The notes under the pieces: model-generated
Databases searched by the model: none
Told to the model about the DNA's origin: nothing
The model's input: only the letters and a program-made list of their open reading frames with translations
Source of the DNA: Desulfobacterales bacterium
Lineage (GTDB): Bacteria > Desulfobacterota > Desulfobacteria > Desulfobacterales > Desulfobacteraceae
Direction: 5' to 3'
Length of the DNA: 64,000 bases
NCBI GenBank assembly: GCA_023143455.1
Contig: JAGLHT010000007.1
Location: 1 to 64,000, forward strand
Shown: positions 8,101 to 15,918 of the stretch, in pieces
How positions within the stretch are numbered: position 1 is the first letter of the stretch
Layout: each line of letters starts with the position of its first letter
Translations under genes and position numbers: made by a program

Positions 8101-8824
8101 ATATATTATTTATATTGTCTGCATCAAAAAGTTCATCTGGTATGAGATTGCGAACTTTCATAAACCATATAAACATTAGCCTTGTAATGAGCCGAATAAT
8201 TGCAACTTCCCGTCCGTTTGGTTCTTGTTCTGCATCATCAGGAAATTTTACATTATCTATTGCCCAGAAATACCAGTATTGCAGTTTTTCATAGAATTGT
8301 TTTGTAATGGGTTCAACACTAAAGGCTTCTTGAATGCTGTCTAAATCATTAAAATCAGTTTTCGAAATTTGGCTGATAAAAGTCTTATTAGTTAATTCCT
8401 TACTAACAAAATATGTATATCTCTTAAAATCTGTAAACTCTCTTTTTGCCCCAAGAAAGTTAGCCCGAATTAAACTAAAACGAAAATTACCATTATCATC
8501 ATAAAAAATAAAAAATGCAGCGTCCTTATTCTCTTCTTTCAGGATTTTCTTGGCAATTTCAAATTGTCTTTTTTTTCCTGTTTTATTTGTAAGTTTTGCT
8601 AACGTTTTTGCAGTAATAACGAGTAAGTCATCAGAATTTAATAGATCGGCTTTACCAATTTTGACAATACTTTTATAATTATCAGCTATATTTTCATTGT
8701 CTTCAAACAGATACGCATAATCTTCTTCATCAGTTTTGAATGAATTAATTCTTTGTCTGAAAAATTGTTCCAGTTTATCAACTGAAAAATCCGTAATTAA
8801 ATAGTTTAAAATATCTTTTATCAT
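5135..8824 (-). CDS. Eco57I-like N6-adenine DNA methyltransferase (type IIG-like)
   Basis: A 1229-aa protein. The N-terminal ~410 residues follow a layout common in Eco57I-type enzymes, including LTNKTGKKRQFEIAKKIL and FFIFYDDNGNFRFSLIRANF. TGSFYTPREIV (431-441) precedes AdoMet motif I DPAVGSGAF (500-508), and the catalytic motif IV NPPY is at 784-787, as in the gamma-class N6-adenine methylases. The C-terminal ~350 residues look like a TaqI/Eco57I target-recognition region. A nuclease motif at the N-terminus is not clear to me, so cutting may depend on the partner helicase-nuclease. It is first in the three-gene operon. Its Shine-Dalgarno is weak, and the DNA is strongly A+T-rich. Confidence 0.88.
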   Translation of the reverse strand: MIKDILNYLITDFSVDKLEQFFRQRINSFKTDEEDYAYLFEDNENIADNYKSIVKIGKADLLNSDDLLVITAKTLAKLTNKTGKKRQFEIAKKILKEENKDAAFFIFYDDNGNFRFSLIRANFLGAKREFTDFKRYTYFVSKELTNKTFISQISKTDFNDLDSIQEAFSVEPITKQFYEKLQYWYFWAIDNVKFPDDAEQEPNGREVAIIRLITRLMFIWFMKVRNLIPDELFDADNINNILKDFSPEKPTYYRAILQNMFFATLNTKQNERRFLSEIRGHKGYNPDFGNPNVFRYHDLFQDNKSLKTLFSKIPFLNGGLFECLDYKTKKKDDRKYIDGFTATKKQQPIIPNSLFFSDTQQVDLSSFFGKKNKICKVQGLINLLKSYNFTIDENEPDDIEVALDPELLGSVFENLLASYNPETSTTARKATGSFYTPREIVNYMTSESLKQYFTTSLSSNITGLDNKLTSLISANSLENPFDQETTHKIIILINDLRVVDPAVGSGAFPMAILNKLVFILGKLDPDNTFWEESQINGIKKSISDPVLQRKFIEQINRQFKGKNADYGRKLYLIEKCIYGVDIQQIAVEIAKLRFFISLLVDEKINIDEPENNYGIEPLPNLDFKLMQGNSLISTFAGIDFNTTEKPTENSLFDIDDPYKPLIKDFEELKNEYQNEADNENKKQLRNKIEEIILKIFQEKINQHIPHLKAIENKAKQIPKKEQRKEYIIKEKQKLTRKLGFDIEQVEKDLIAYTQGQKPKDFFLWDIYFAEVFSQKDGFDIVIGNPPYIKEYTDKSAFDGNKDKECYQGKMDIWYLFGCKGIDILRKNKGILSFIATNNWITNAGASKFRNKVLKETNIKEFIDFGDFKIFESAGIQTMVMFLQKTKEKKEYLTKYSKILDKNILRSELELFLKKVESTKFEYFGTVINRDAMIDKPIHFLKNEIGSILNKIQSQSNFSFNEKEVANGIHSHHEYVNKKMMPILDNNFNIGDGIFALSNEELLSLGLTEKEKKLIRPYFSTKNFQRYYANSQNTEWLIYTSSKFKNLEEVLPYPNIKNHLDKFKNVITSDNKPYGLHRARDGQFFIGEKIIVQRKCSREPVFTYTDFNCYVSATFYVIKTNRLNQKILTGLLNSKLCAFWLKYKGKMQGDNYQIDKEPLLSIPIKKVTDIKPFEILVNKIITKKETGEDTTSEENQIDLMVYKLYNLTYDEVKIIESEFEMSAEEYENYG

Positions 8825-9545
8825 AAATTATTGCCAATTTCCCAAAACACTACTTTTTTAAATATATTTTAAATCAAACATTTATTTTTTATTAATTTAA
8901 GTTCTTTCCTTATTTATAGTTAGTATAAAATAGGCAAATATTTATAACTTACATTTTCGTATTTTACCAATAATATGTCCTTTTTAAACATAGCACGCTA
9001 TGTTCTACCATCAAGTTATTACACCGATATACATACTATTCAGCTCTACATCTTATCTTCCACAGCTAAAAAAATCATTCTGTAAATTTGTATCAAAGAA
9101 GATAGCGGTTGTAAATAGAACTCAGGTTAAATTTTATACATTAATACCTCTCAAAATAATTAATGACTGTTCTAAGTAAAAGTACATATTTGACAATAAA
9201 ACCTGATTATTTCAACATGTTAAAATATTGAGAGCTCGAATTTTCGCTTTTTGGACTGATAGTCCGTTGTACAAAGTGTGATAATCATGATTAGTTGAGT
9301 AGAGATTCGAACGGGCTTTTTGTAGTGCATCTTTATATGTTTTGTTAAGACTCTTGGTGAAGCCAGGCAAAAATTGGCAATTGTTTGAGACCAAAGGTCG
9401 AGTTTTGCCAATTTTGGCTGGCAAACTTAGAGTTTATCAAAATTTATAAACTAAACGAAAAAAGTCTGTTTGAATCTCGGTCTGATTACATTGATCAATT
9501 TGGTAAATCATTACTCTAAATTTTAAATTATGATCTGTCTCATAT
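8825..9545. other. Gene-free A+T-rich gap with repeats upstream of the methylase operon
   Basis: No convincing gene is present. A short open frame at 9212-9424 (minus) has no recognisable domain and no clear Shine-Dalgarno. Structures seen are a 14-base direct repeat CATATTTGACAATA at 9185-9198 and 9541-9554, an imperfect inverted repeat at 9362-9380/9405-9422, a 7-bp hairpin AGTTTAT/ATAAACT at 9431-9452, and a small GGACT-GAT-AGTCC hairpin. The minus-strand promoter of the methylase operon must lie in the A+T-rich stretch just above 8824, where TTGATT and TATATT-like boxes occur, but I cannot fix it. Confidence 0.5.
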
Positions 9546-9554
9546 TTGACAATA
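9185..9554. repeat. Segment bounded by 14-bp direct repeats, containing an inverted repeat
   Basis: CATATTTGACAATA occurs exactly at 9185-9198 and again at 9541-9554, in the same orientation, enclosing about 340 bases. Inside, GCCAGGCAAAAATTGGCAA (9362-9380) faces TTGCCAATTTTGGCTGGC (9405-9422). The second direct-repeat copy supplies the -35 box of the Nudix promoter, so the repeat may reflect duplication of a promoter or the scar of a small inserted element. No transposase is recognisable in between. Confidence 0.5.
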
Positions 9555-9574
9555 GAATATTTAATCTATATTTT
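9546..9574 (+). promoter_or_regulatory. Sigma-70-type promoter for the Nudix-rhlE operon
   Basis: TTGACA at 9546-9551, a 17-base spacer and TATTTT at 9569-9574 lie 60 bases before the Nudix start. The -35 box is perfect and the -10 box matches at 4 of 6 positions. Placement and spacing fit the plus-strand genes that follow. Confidence 0.55.
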
Positions 9575-9633
9575 AGAGCTAAAGTTTATAAAAATGATAT
9601 TTTTTTAATTGATAAAATTAATTTGGATAATAA

Positions 9634-10242
9634 ATGGAATTAGCACATAATATTTCTTTAGATATAATTAGAAAAGCTGTAACAGAATCAAACCACCCTA
9701 TTTCTCCTGTAAACGGATCTTTTCAAAAGGCAAGTGTACTTGCACTTTTCAGTTATGAAAAAGGGACTGTTTTGCATTTTATTAAAAAAGCTGATGATAC
9801 AAGATACGCATGGAGCGGTCAGATGGCTTTTCCTGGCGGACACACTGACCCTGAAGACAATAATCGACAGGAAACAGCTTTAAGAGAACTTAAAGAGGAG
9901 ATGGGAATAAATAAAAAAAATGTTGAAATCCTTGGATCCATTGGTCATTTTACCACAATACACAACAGAGAGATTAAAGTTTTTATTGGTATATGGAATA
10001 AAAAAGATGAAATTGTATTTGACAGATCTGAAATATCAAGAGTTATACCAATTTCTTTAAATTATCTTGTAAGCCATCATATAAAAAAAGGATTTAATAA
10101 ACAAAAACCTGATAGCTATCATTTGACATATCCTTTTGAGGACGTTGTCATTTGGGGGGCTACTGCTAAGATGATATTTCATTTAATTGAAATCTTATTA
10201 CCTGAAATTAACCAAGTTGTAGAAAGATCACATGAAATTTGA
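9634..10242 (+). CDS. Nudix hydrolase, CoA-pyrophosphatase (NudL/UPF0035) type
   Basis: A 202-aa soluble protein. The Nudix box spans about residues 67-92, with MAFPGGHTDPEDNN followed by TALRELKEEMGI. The PGG..DPED..  TALRE..EE.G form is that of the CoA/acyl-CoA pyrophosphatase branch, which cleaves CoA to phosphopantetheine and 3',5'-ADP. Substrate specificity is inferred from the box alone. The gene ends 11 bases inside rhlE, so the two are probably co-transcribed and translationally coupled from the promoter at 9546-9574. Confidence 0.8.
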   Translation: MELAHNISLDIIRKAVTESNHPISPVNGSFQKASVLALFSYEKGTVLHFIKKADDTRYAWSGQMAFPGGHTDPEDNNRQETALRELKEEMGINKKNVEILGSIGHFTTIHNREIKVFIGIWNKKDEIVFDRSEISRVIPISLNYLVSHHIKKGFNKQKPDSYHLTYPFEDVVIWGATAKMIFHLIEILLPEINQVVERSHEI

Positions 10243-11473
10243 AAAATACCATATATCTGAAAGTATAAAAAAGAATTTGGCAGACCTGGGATTTAAACGT
10301 CCTACTGATATCCAGCACAAAGCCATTCCCTCCATCATGAAGGGTGAGGATGTCATGGCTATTGCCCAGACCGGAACCGGTAAAACAGCCGCCTTTGCCA
10401 TTCCTTTAATTGACAAAATTGAAAGACATAAAAGCTCAAAACGATCCTTGGGTATCAAATGTATTGTCATGGTTCCCACAAGGGAATTGGCACAACAGAT
10501 AGGGGAAGTATTCACCACTCTTGCAAAGCACACTAAAGTGAAAACTTTTGCAATCTACGGCGGTGTAGAACAAGATCAACAGATTAAAAAACTTCAGAAC
10601 GGTATAGATGTGCTGGTGGTTACCCCTGGCAGGATGTTTGATCTGATCCACCAGGGATTTATCAGTTTGAAGAATATTGATACCCTTGTACTAGATGAAG
10701 CTGACCGGATGCTGGATCTCGGATTTATCAAAGATATCCAGGCGATCAAACAAAAGATTAAGCAAAAGCACCAGACCCTTTTCTTTTCTGCCACCATCAA
10801 TAAGGAGATCAAAAAACTTGCTTTTTCCCAGGTAAACTCTTCAGCCATAAGAATCCAGATATCGCCGGATGATCCAGTATCAAAAAATGTATCTCATTTT
10901 GTCATGTTTGTTGAAATGGATGACAAACGGTTTTTTTTAAGAACGTTTATCAATGACAACCCCGATGCCAAAATTCTTATATTTGTCAGAACCCGTGTAA
11001 GGGCAGAACGTGTGGCAAAGGCTCTGGAAAGGGGCAACATCAAAGCTCTGACCATCCACGGAGAAAAAGACCAGCAGGCAAGAACAGATGCCATGAAACA
11101 TTTTAAAAATGATTGGGAAAAAATCCTCATAGCCACGGACGTGAGCGCCCGGGGTATTGATATTCCCGACATTCACTATGTGATCAATTATGATCTCCCT
11201 GAAATAAGTGAAAACTATGTCCATAGGGTGGGACGAACCGGTCGAGGTGTTAAAAAAGGCATTGCAATTTCCTTTTGCAGCGAAGAAGAAAAAAAGCAAC
11301 TGGAAGATATACAAACCTTTTTAAATAAAAAAATCGAAACTATTCCTCTTAGTAAAAAAGAATATACCTTGGTGATTACACCTAAGAATGAACCTGATAG
11401 TGTTTTTGAACTAATTAAGGAACAAGAAGCTTTTGAAAAAAATAAAAAGAAACGTAAAAAAAAGAAAAAATAA
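10232..11473 (+). CDS. rhlE: DEAD-box RNA helicase, RhlE type
   Basis: A 413-aa ATP-dependent RNA helicase of the RhlE subgroup, acting on ribosome assembly or RNA turnover. Motifs in order: Q motif GFKRPTDIQ, Walker A AQTGTGKTAA, PTRELAQQ, TPGR, VLDEADRML (DEAD), SATI (SAT), VFVRTRV-like lobe-two entry, ATDVSARGIDIP and HRVGRTGRG. The C-terminal tail is short and strongly basic (a run of Lys with few Arg), a common RNA-binding extension. The start overlaps the end of the Nudix gene by 11 bases. The G+C level is visibly higher than in the methylase operon. Confidence 0.92.
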   Translation: MKFEKYHISESIKKNLADLGFKRPTDIQHKAIPSIMKGEDVMAIAQTGTGKTAAFAIPLIDKIERHKSSKRSLGIKCIVMVPTRELAQQIGEVFTTLAKHTKVKTFAIYGGVEQDQQIKKLQNGIDVLVVTPGRMFDLIHQGFISLKNIDTLVLDEADRMLDLGFIKDIQAIKQKIKQKHQTLFFSATINKEIKKLAFSQVNSSAIRIQISPDDPVSKNVSHFVMFVEMDDKRFFLRTFINDNPDAKILIFVRTRVRAERVAKALERGNIKALTIHGEKDQQARTDAMKHFKNDWEKILIATDVSARGIDIPDIHYVINYDLPEISENYVHRVGRTGRGVKKGIAISFCSEEEKKQLEDIQTFLNKKIETIPLSKKEYTLVITPKNEPDSVFELIKEQEAFEKNKKKRKKKKK

Positions 11474-11487
11474 TGAGGCTCTTATAA

Positions 11488-11736
11488 TTAAAAACTCTGT
11501 CTCCGCTTAATAAGTTTTATCAGTGTTTTTATAATTACAAATAAAGACAAAAAAGCTACGCAGGAAGGAAGCCATACAAAATCAGTAAAGGCTTGATTTA
11601 CAAGGACGACTTTTATACCGACAACTGAAAAAATAAACGAAAACAAACATAGTACAATAAAAATAAAGCATGACAAATTTGAATCATACCAGGGTATGAT
11701 CGCTTTTCTGAAAAAGGGGCTTTGATCTAATCGCAT
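11488..11736 (-). CDS. Small two-helix membrane protein
   Basis: An 82-aa protein starting at ATG 11736. A hydrophilic start with FFRKAIIPWYDSN is followed by two hydrophobic helices (about residues 22-45 and 52-72) and a basic end IKLIKRRQSF. No domain is recognised. The compact, well-ordered helix-loop-helix layout and a Pro-Trp-Tyr-Asp motif just before the first helix argue for a real inner-membrane protein rather than a chance frame. It stands alone, convergent with rhlE and divergent from nrdD. Confidence 0.55.
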   Translation of the reverse strand: MRLDQSPFFRKAIIPWYDSNLSCFIFIVLCLFSFIFSVVGIKVVLVNQAFTDFVWLPSCVAFLSLFVIIKTLIKLIKRRQSF

Positions 11737-11786
11737 ATTTTTATTCTATTTTTTATCATCACTTTTAAAGGCTTTTAAATTTATAC

Positions 11787-11837
11787 CCACAATATATAGT
11801 TTTTTTTCTTGACAGACCTCAATATATAGCCTATTTT
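11787..11837 (+). promoter_or_regulatory. nrdD promoter with two NrdR-type boxes
   Basis: The 10-mer CAATATATAG occurs twice, at 11790-11799 and 11820-11829, exactly 30 bases apart. This matches the core CWATATATWG of NrdR boxes, which normally come in pairs about three helical turns apart upstream of ribonucleotide reductase genes. A -35 TTGACA (11809-11814) lies between the boxes. With a 17-base spacer the -10 is TATTTT (11832-11837), so box two occupies the spacer, ideal for repression by dATP-loaded NrdR. The nrdR gene itself is not in the window. Confidence 0.75.
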
Positions 11838-11907
11838 ATATTTATCTGCCTTTTATTTTAAATATCAGCAGTGTTTAATCTAAATTAAATCAACGGAGAA
11901 TACAAGT

Positions 11908-14004
11908 ATGTTTGAAAAGATTAAAAAACGTAATGGGAAAGTTGTTGAGTTTGATTCGTCAAAAATCAGTGATGCAATTGCAAAATCTGGAGAAGCTACA
12001 GGTGAATTTGAAAAAAGAGAGGCACAGAAACTCACACTAAAAGTTATTACACTTGCCCGGGACTTACGTTTAGCTCCTATCCCTGAAGTTGAGGAAATAC
12101 AAGACATCGTAGAAAGAGTTCTGCTTGATTCTCCATTTTATAAGACAGCTAAAGCTTATATAATTTACCGAGAGCAACACAACCAGCTCCGGAGAATTAC
12201 GGTTAAAGAAAATGTTAACCTAATGGAAAAATATATAAGCCAAATGGATTGGAAAGTCAAAGAGAACAGCAATATGAGTTATTCTCTGCAAGGACTTAAT
12301 AATTATATTTCTTCAGACATTACCGCAGAATACTGGCTTAACAAAATTTATCCACCTGAAATCAGGGATGCACATTATAACGGTGATCTTCATATACATG
12401 ATTTAAGCCTTTTATCTGTATATTGTGTAGGCTGGGATCTTCAGGATCTTTTAATGCAAGGCTTTAAAGGTGTTGCAGGTAAAGTTGAAAGCGCTCCGCC
12501 TAAGCATTTTAGAAGCGCCCTCGGTCAAATTGTTAATTTCTTTTACACTCTTCAGGGAGAAGCAGCAGGCGCCCAGGCAATGTCCAATTTTGATACACTG
12601 CTTGCACCTTTTTTAAGAAACGACAATTTAGAGTATAAACAGGTAAAACAAGCCCTACAAGAATTTGTTTTTAATATTAATATACCAACACGAGTGGGCT
12701 TTCAGACACCTTTTACCAATATCACCATGGATCTTGTTGTGCCATCCACTTTAAAAAATTCTCCTGTGGTTATTGGCGGGAAATATTTAGAAGATACCTA
12801 TGCAGATTTTCAAAATGAGATGGATATAATAAACGCTGCTTTTGCAGAAGTTATGATGGAAGGTGACGCAAAAGGAAGAGTTTTTACATTCCCTATACCT
12901 ACTTATAATATCACAAAGGACTTTGACTGGGACAATCCAAATCTTGAAAATGTTTGGAAAATGACTGGGAAATACGGAATTCCATATTTTTCTAATTTTG
13001 TTAATTCAGATATGGATCCGGAAGATGCAAGGTCGATGTGTTGTCGCTTAAGGCTTGACAACAGAGAACTTAGAAAAAGAGGTGGTGGGCTTTTTGGCGC
13101 AAATCCATTAACGGGATCCATTGGAGTTGTAACTTTAAATATGCCAAGAATCGGGTTCCTTGCAAAGGATGAAAATGATTTTTTTGAAAGACTTGATGCA
13201 TTAATTAAACTATCAGCTGATTCACTTGTTATCAAAAGAAAGGTTCTTGAAAAATTTACAGAAAACAATCTTTATCCATATTCAAAATTTTATTTAAGAA
13301 AAATAAAAGAAAATGCTGACTGTTATTGGAAAAATCATTTTTCCACTATTGGAATCTTAGGAATGAATGAAGCATGCCAAAATTTTCTGGGAGAAGATAT
13401 TGGTTCAACAAAGGGACATGCCTTTTCTATCAAAGTCATGGATCATATGAGAAAGGAAATAGAAGCAATACAACAGGCGACCAATTCAATATACAACCTT
13501 GAAGCAACACCGGCTGAAGGGACTACATATCGTTTTGCAAAATCAGATAAAGACAGATTTTCTGATATTGTATGTGCAAACGAAGAAGAGTATCTCAAGG
13601 GAAGGGATCCTTTTTACACCAATTCAACACATTTGCCAGTAAATTACACAGATGATCTGTTTGAAGCACTTGAACTCCAGGACGAGCTCCAGACAAAGTA
13701 TACAGGCGGAACAGTGCTCCATCTTTTTGTTGGTGAAGAAGTAAAGGACATTGAAAATGTTAAGAATATTGTGAACAAAGTAGCCAATAAATTCAAACTA
13801 CCATATTTTACAATTACTCCGACTTTCAGTGTATGCCCTTCCCATGGCTATCTGACAGGAGAGCATCAAGAATGTGAACAATGCGGTGCTGAAACAGAAG
13901 TTTATTCAAGAATTGTGGGCTATTTAAGACCTGTAAGCCAATGGAACAATGGAAAACAGACAGAATTCTGCATGAGAAAAACTTATAAGCCAAAAACAGC
14001 ATAA
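11908..14004 (+). CDS. nrdD: Anaerobic ribonucleoside-triphosphate reductase, large subunit
   Basis: A 698-aa class III reductase that makes dNTPs from NTPs without oxygen, using a glycyl radical. Residues ~3-95 are an ATP-cone (dATP/ATP allosteric switch). The catalytic barrel includes SMCCRLRLDNREL. Near the end is a zinc site, CPSHGYLTG...CEQCG, followed by the radical loop RIVGYL with Gly671. Start: ATG 11908 after GGAG. NrdG follows after 6 bases, and the NrdR-box promoter lies upstream. No aerobic reductase is seen, in keeping with a strict anaerobe. Confidence 0.95.
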   Translation: MFEKIKKRNGKVVEFDSSKISDAIAKSGEATGEFEKREAQKLTLKVITLARDLRLAPIPEVEEIQDIVERVLLDSPFYKTAKAYIIYREQHNQLRRITVKENVNLMEKYISQMDWKVKENSNMSYSLQGLNNYISSDITAEYWLNKIYPPEIRDAHYNGDLHIHDLSLLSVYCVGWDLQDLLMQGFKGVAGKVESAPPKHFRSALGQIVNFFYTLQGEAAGAQAMSNFDTLLAPFLRNDNLEYKQVKQALQEFVFNINIPTRVGFQTPFTNITMDLVVPSTLKNSPVVIGGKYLEDTYADFQNEMDIINAAFAEVMMEGDAKGRVFTFPIPTYNITKDFDWDNPNLENVWKMTGKYGIPYFSNFVNSDMDPEDARSMCCRLRLDNRELRKRGGGLFGANPLTGSIGVVTLNMPRIGFLAKDENDFFERLDALIKLSADSLVIKRKVLEKFTENNLYPYSKFYLRKIKENADCYWKNHFSTIGILGMNEACQNFLGEDIGSTKGHAFSIKVMDHMRKEIEAIQQATNSIYNLEATPAEGTTYRFAKSDKDRFSDIVCANEEEYLKGRDPFYTNSTHLPVNYTDDLFEALELQDELQTKYTGGTVLHLFVGEEVKDIENVKNIVNKVANKFKLPYFTITPTFSVCPSHGYLTGEHQECEQCGAETEVYSRIVGYLRPVSQWNNGKQTEFCMRKTYKPKTA

Positions 14005-14010
14005 ATTTAT

Positions 14011-14730
14011 ATGAGGTTAGGAGGCTTACAAAAACATACGCTTATTGACTACCCGGGGCATCTTGCCTGTACTATATTCACTTTTGGATGTAACTTTAGA
14101 TGCCCCTATTGCCATAATCCTGAACTTGTTCTACCCTCTTATTCAGAAAAAACAGAAAGTCATATTAATATAACAGATCTGTACTCTTTTCTTGAAACAA
14201 GAAAAGGCTTGCTTACCGGTGTTGTAATTACCGGAGGCGAGCCTTGTCTTCAACCTGATCTTATAAGCTTTTGTCATGATATTAAAGAAATGGGGTTTAA
14301 GATAAAACTTGATACTAATGGAGCCTTTCCTAAGGTTTTGGAGCATCTCTTTAAAGATCAGCTTATTGACTATATAGCAATGGATATCAAAAGCAATTTG
14401 CTGAACTATTCAACTGCTGCAGGAAAAGATGTAGATCTGAAAGCTGTCAATAAGTCTATCAATCTTATCATGGAACAATATGATGAGATTGGGCTTAACT
14501 ATGAATTTAGAACAACATGTGTAAAGCCCTTAATGAACGAAAAAATCATTAAAGATATAGGTGAAATGATAAAAGGAGCTGAAAAATACATTCTTCAACC
14601 TTGCAACTCAAGCATTGATGTGTTAAACCCTGACTTTTTTCAAAAACAAGATAGCTTTTTTTCAAAAAAAGAGTTATTTTATTTAAAAAGTATAGCTGAA
14701 AAATATGTTGGTAAATGTGAACTAAGATAA
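14011..14730 (+). CDS. nrdG: Anaerobic ribonucleotide reductase-activating protein (radical SAM)
   Basis: A 239-aa radical-SAM activase that installs the glycyl radical on NrdD. The [4Fe-4S] motif CNFRCPYC holds C27, C31 and C34. VVITGGEPCLQPD is the AdoMet-binding GGE region. It begins 6 bases after nrdD within one operon and ends 12 bases before alr. Length and MRLGGLQKHTLIDYPG start are standard for NrdG-type activases (pyruvate-formate-lyase-activase superfamily). Confidence 0.93.
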   Translation: MRLGGLQKHTLIDYPGHLACTIFTFGCNFRCPYCHNPELVLPSYSEKTESHINITDLYSFLETRKGLLTGVVITGGEPCLQPDLISFCHDIKEMGFKIKLDTNGAFPKVLEHLFKDQLIDYIAMDIKSNLLNYSTAAGKDVDLKAVNKSINLIMEQYDEIGLNYEFRTTCVKPLMNEKIIKDIGEMIKGAEKYILQPCNSSIDVLNPDFFQKQDSFFSKKELFYLKSIAEKYVGKCELR

Positions 14731-14742
14731 AAAGAAACTTCA

Positions 14743-15918
14743 ATGAAACAACATCTTGCCTGGACTGAAATAAACTTAGGTGCAATACGACATAATACTC
14801 AAACCTTAAAAAAAACCCTTAGTAAAAATGTAAAACTTATGGCTGTTGTAAAAGCTGATGGCTATGGCCACGGAGCAATAAATGTTGCCAGAGTAGCATT
14901 AAAAAACGGAGCGACCTGGCTTGGCGTTGCAAGACTTTCTGAAGCAATCAAACTTCGAGAGGCAAAAATAAAAGCCCCTATTCTCATTTTTGGTCATGTC
15001 AGGGATTGTGATGTTGAACTAATAGCAAAAAATAACTTAACAATAACTTTAATAAATCAAAAAATGGCTGAAGAAATCGCCTTAGAAGCTTTGCGGCAGG
15101 GAGTTTATATAAAAGCTCATTTAAAAATTGATACAGGTATGGGAAGATTAGGCCTGCTTCCTGACCATCTGAGAGCAAGACCTGCAATAAATAATGATGC
15201 AGCAAAAGAGATCAAAATAATTTCAGAACTTGAAAATGTTAAATTAGAAGGCATTTATACACATTTAGCAGCAGCAGACTCAAAGAATAAAACCTATACA
15301 GAATATCAGCTTGAAAACTTTAACCTTTTACTTGAAGAGCTAGTAAGTAACGGCGTTAGTATAAAGATATGCCACGTAGCAAACAGTGCATGTATTATTG
15401 ATCTGCCCCAAGCATCTTACGATATGGTAAGAGCAGGGATTTCCCTATACGGACTTTATCCTTCCAATGAGGTTTATAAAGAAAATGTTTTACTTAAGCC
15501 TGCCATGTCTTTAAAGTCAGTAATAACATTTCTAAAAGAAATACCCGCAGGTTTTAAAATTAGTTATGGAATGACATATACAACTCAAATAACAACAAAA
15601 ATAGCAATAGTACCTGTTGGATATGCAGATGGATTCCCAAGACTTCTTTCATCCAATGGATTTATGCTTGTAAGGGGCAAAAAAGCTCCAATAGCCGGCA
15701 GGATCTGTATGGATCAAACAATGATTGATGTCGGTCATATCCCTATGGTTCAACCGGGAGATGAAGTTGTCCTCATAGGCAAACAGGGAAGAGAAGAAAT
15801 TACTATTGATGAAGTTGCAAAAAATGCCAAAACAATAAACTATGAAATAGTATCTATGCTTTCAACAAGGCTGCCAAGGGTTTATTCAAATTTGTTATCG
15901 TCATCAGCACCAGGATAG
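14743..15918 (+). CDS. alr: Alanine racemase
   Basis: A 391-aa PLP enzyme converting L- to D-alanine for peptidoglycan. The PLP lysine is K37 in AVVKADGYGHG. The second-domain catalytic tyrosine lies in the FKISYGMTYTT region, and GRICMDQTMIDV is the standard C-terminal block. It follows nrdG by 12 bases and is probably in the same transcript. Its last 37 bases overlap the convergent molybdate-type regulator gene on the other strand. Confidence 0.94.
   Translation: MKQHLAWTEINLGAIRHNTQTLKKTLSKNVKLMAVVKADGYGHGAINVARVALKNGATWLGVARLSEAIKLREAKIKAPILIFGHVRDCDVELIAKNNLTITLINQKMAEEIALEALRQGVYIKAHLKIDTGMGRLGLLPDHLRARPAINNDAAKEIKIISELENVKLEGIYTHLAAADSKNKTYTEYQLENFNLLLEELVSNGVSIKICHVANSACIIDLPQASYDMVRAGISLYGLYPSNEVYKENVLLKPAMSLKSVITFLKEIPAGFKISYGMTYTTQITTKIAIVPVGYADGFPRLLSSNGFMLVRGKKAPIAGRICMDQTMIDVGHIPMVQPGDEVVLIGKQGREEITIDEVAKNAKTINYEIVSMLSTRLPRVYSNLLSSSAPG

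Noticed and set aside
923-8824. DISARM or BREX system
   Set aside because: A methylase, SNF2 helicase and PLD domain are present, but no DUF1998 drmB, drmA-type helicase, pglZ, brxC or brxL gene is seen, and the PLD domain is fused to the helicase.
9300-9330. GATTCGAAC resembling a tRNA T-arm
   Set aside because: No matching acceptor or anticodon stem around it.
9212-9424. Short minus-strand frames in the gap upstream of the defence operon
   Set aside because: Two overlapping frames without Shine-Dalgarno or recognisable family; part of the sequence is an inverted repeat. No transposase motif could be named.
11488-11907. Cobalamin or other riboswitch before nrdD
   Set aside because: The leader is short and A+T-rich; the conserved structure is the NrdR-type box pair, not a riboswitch fold.
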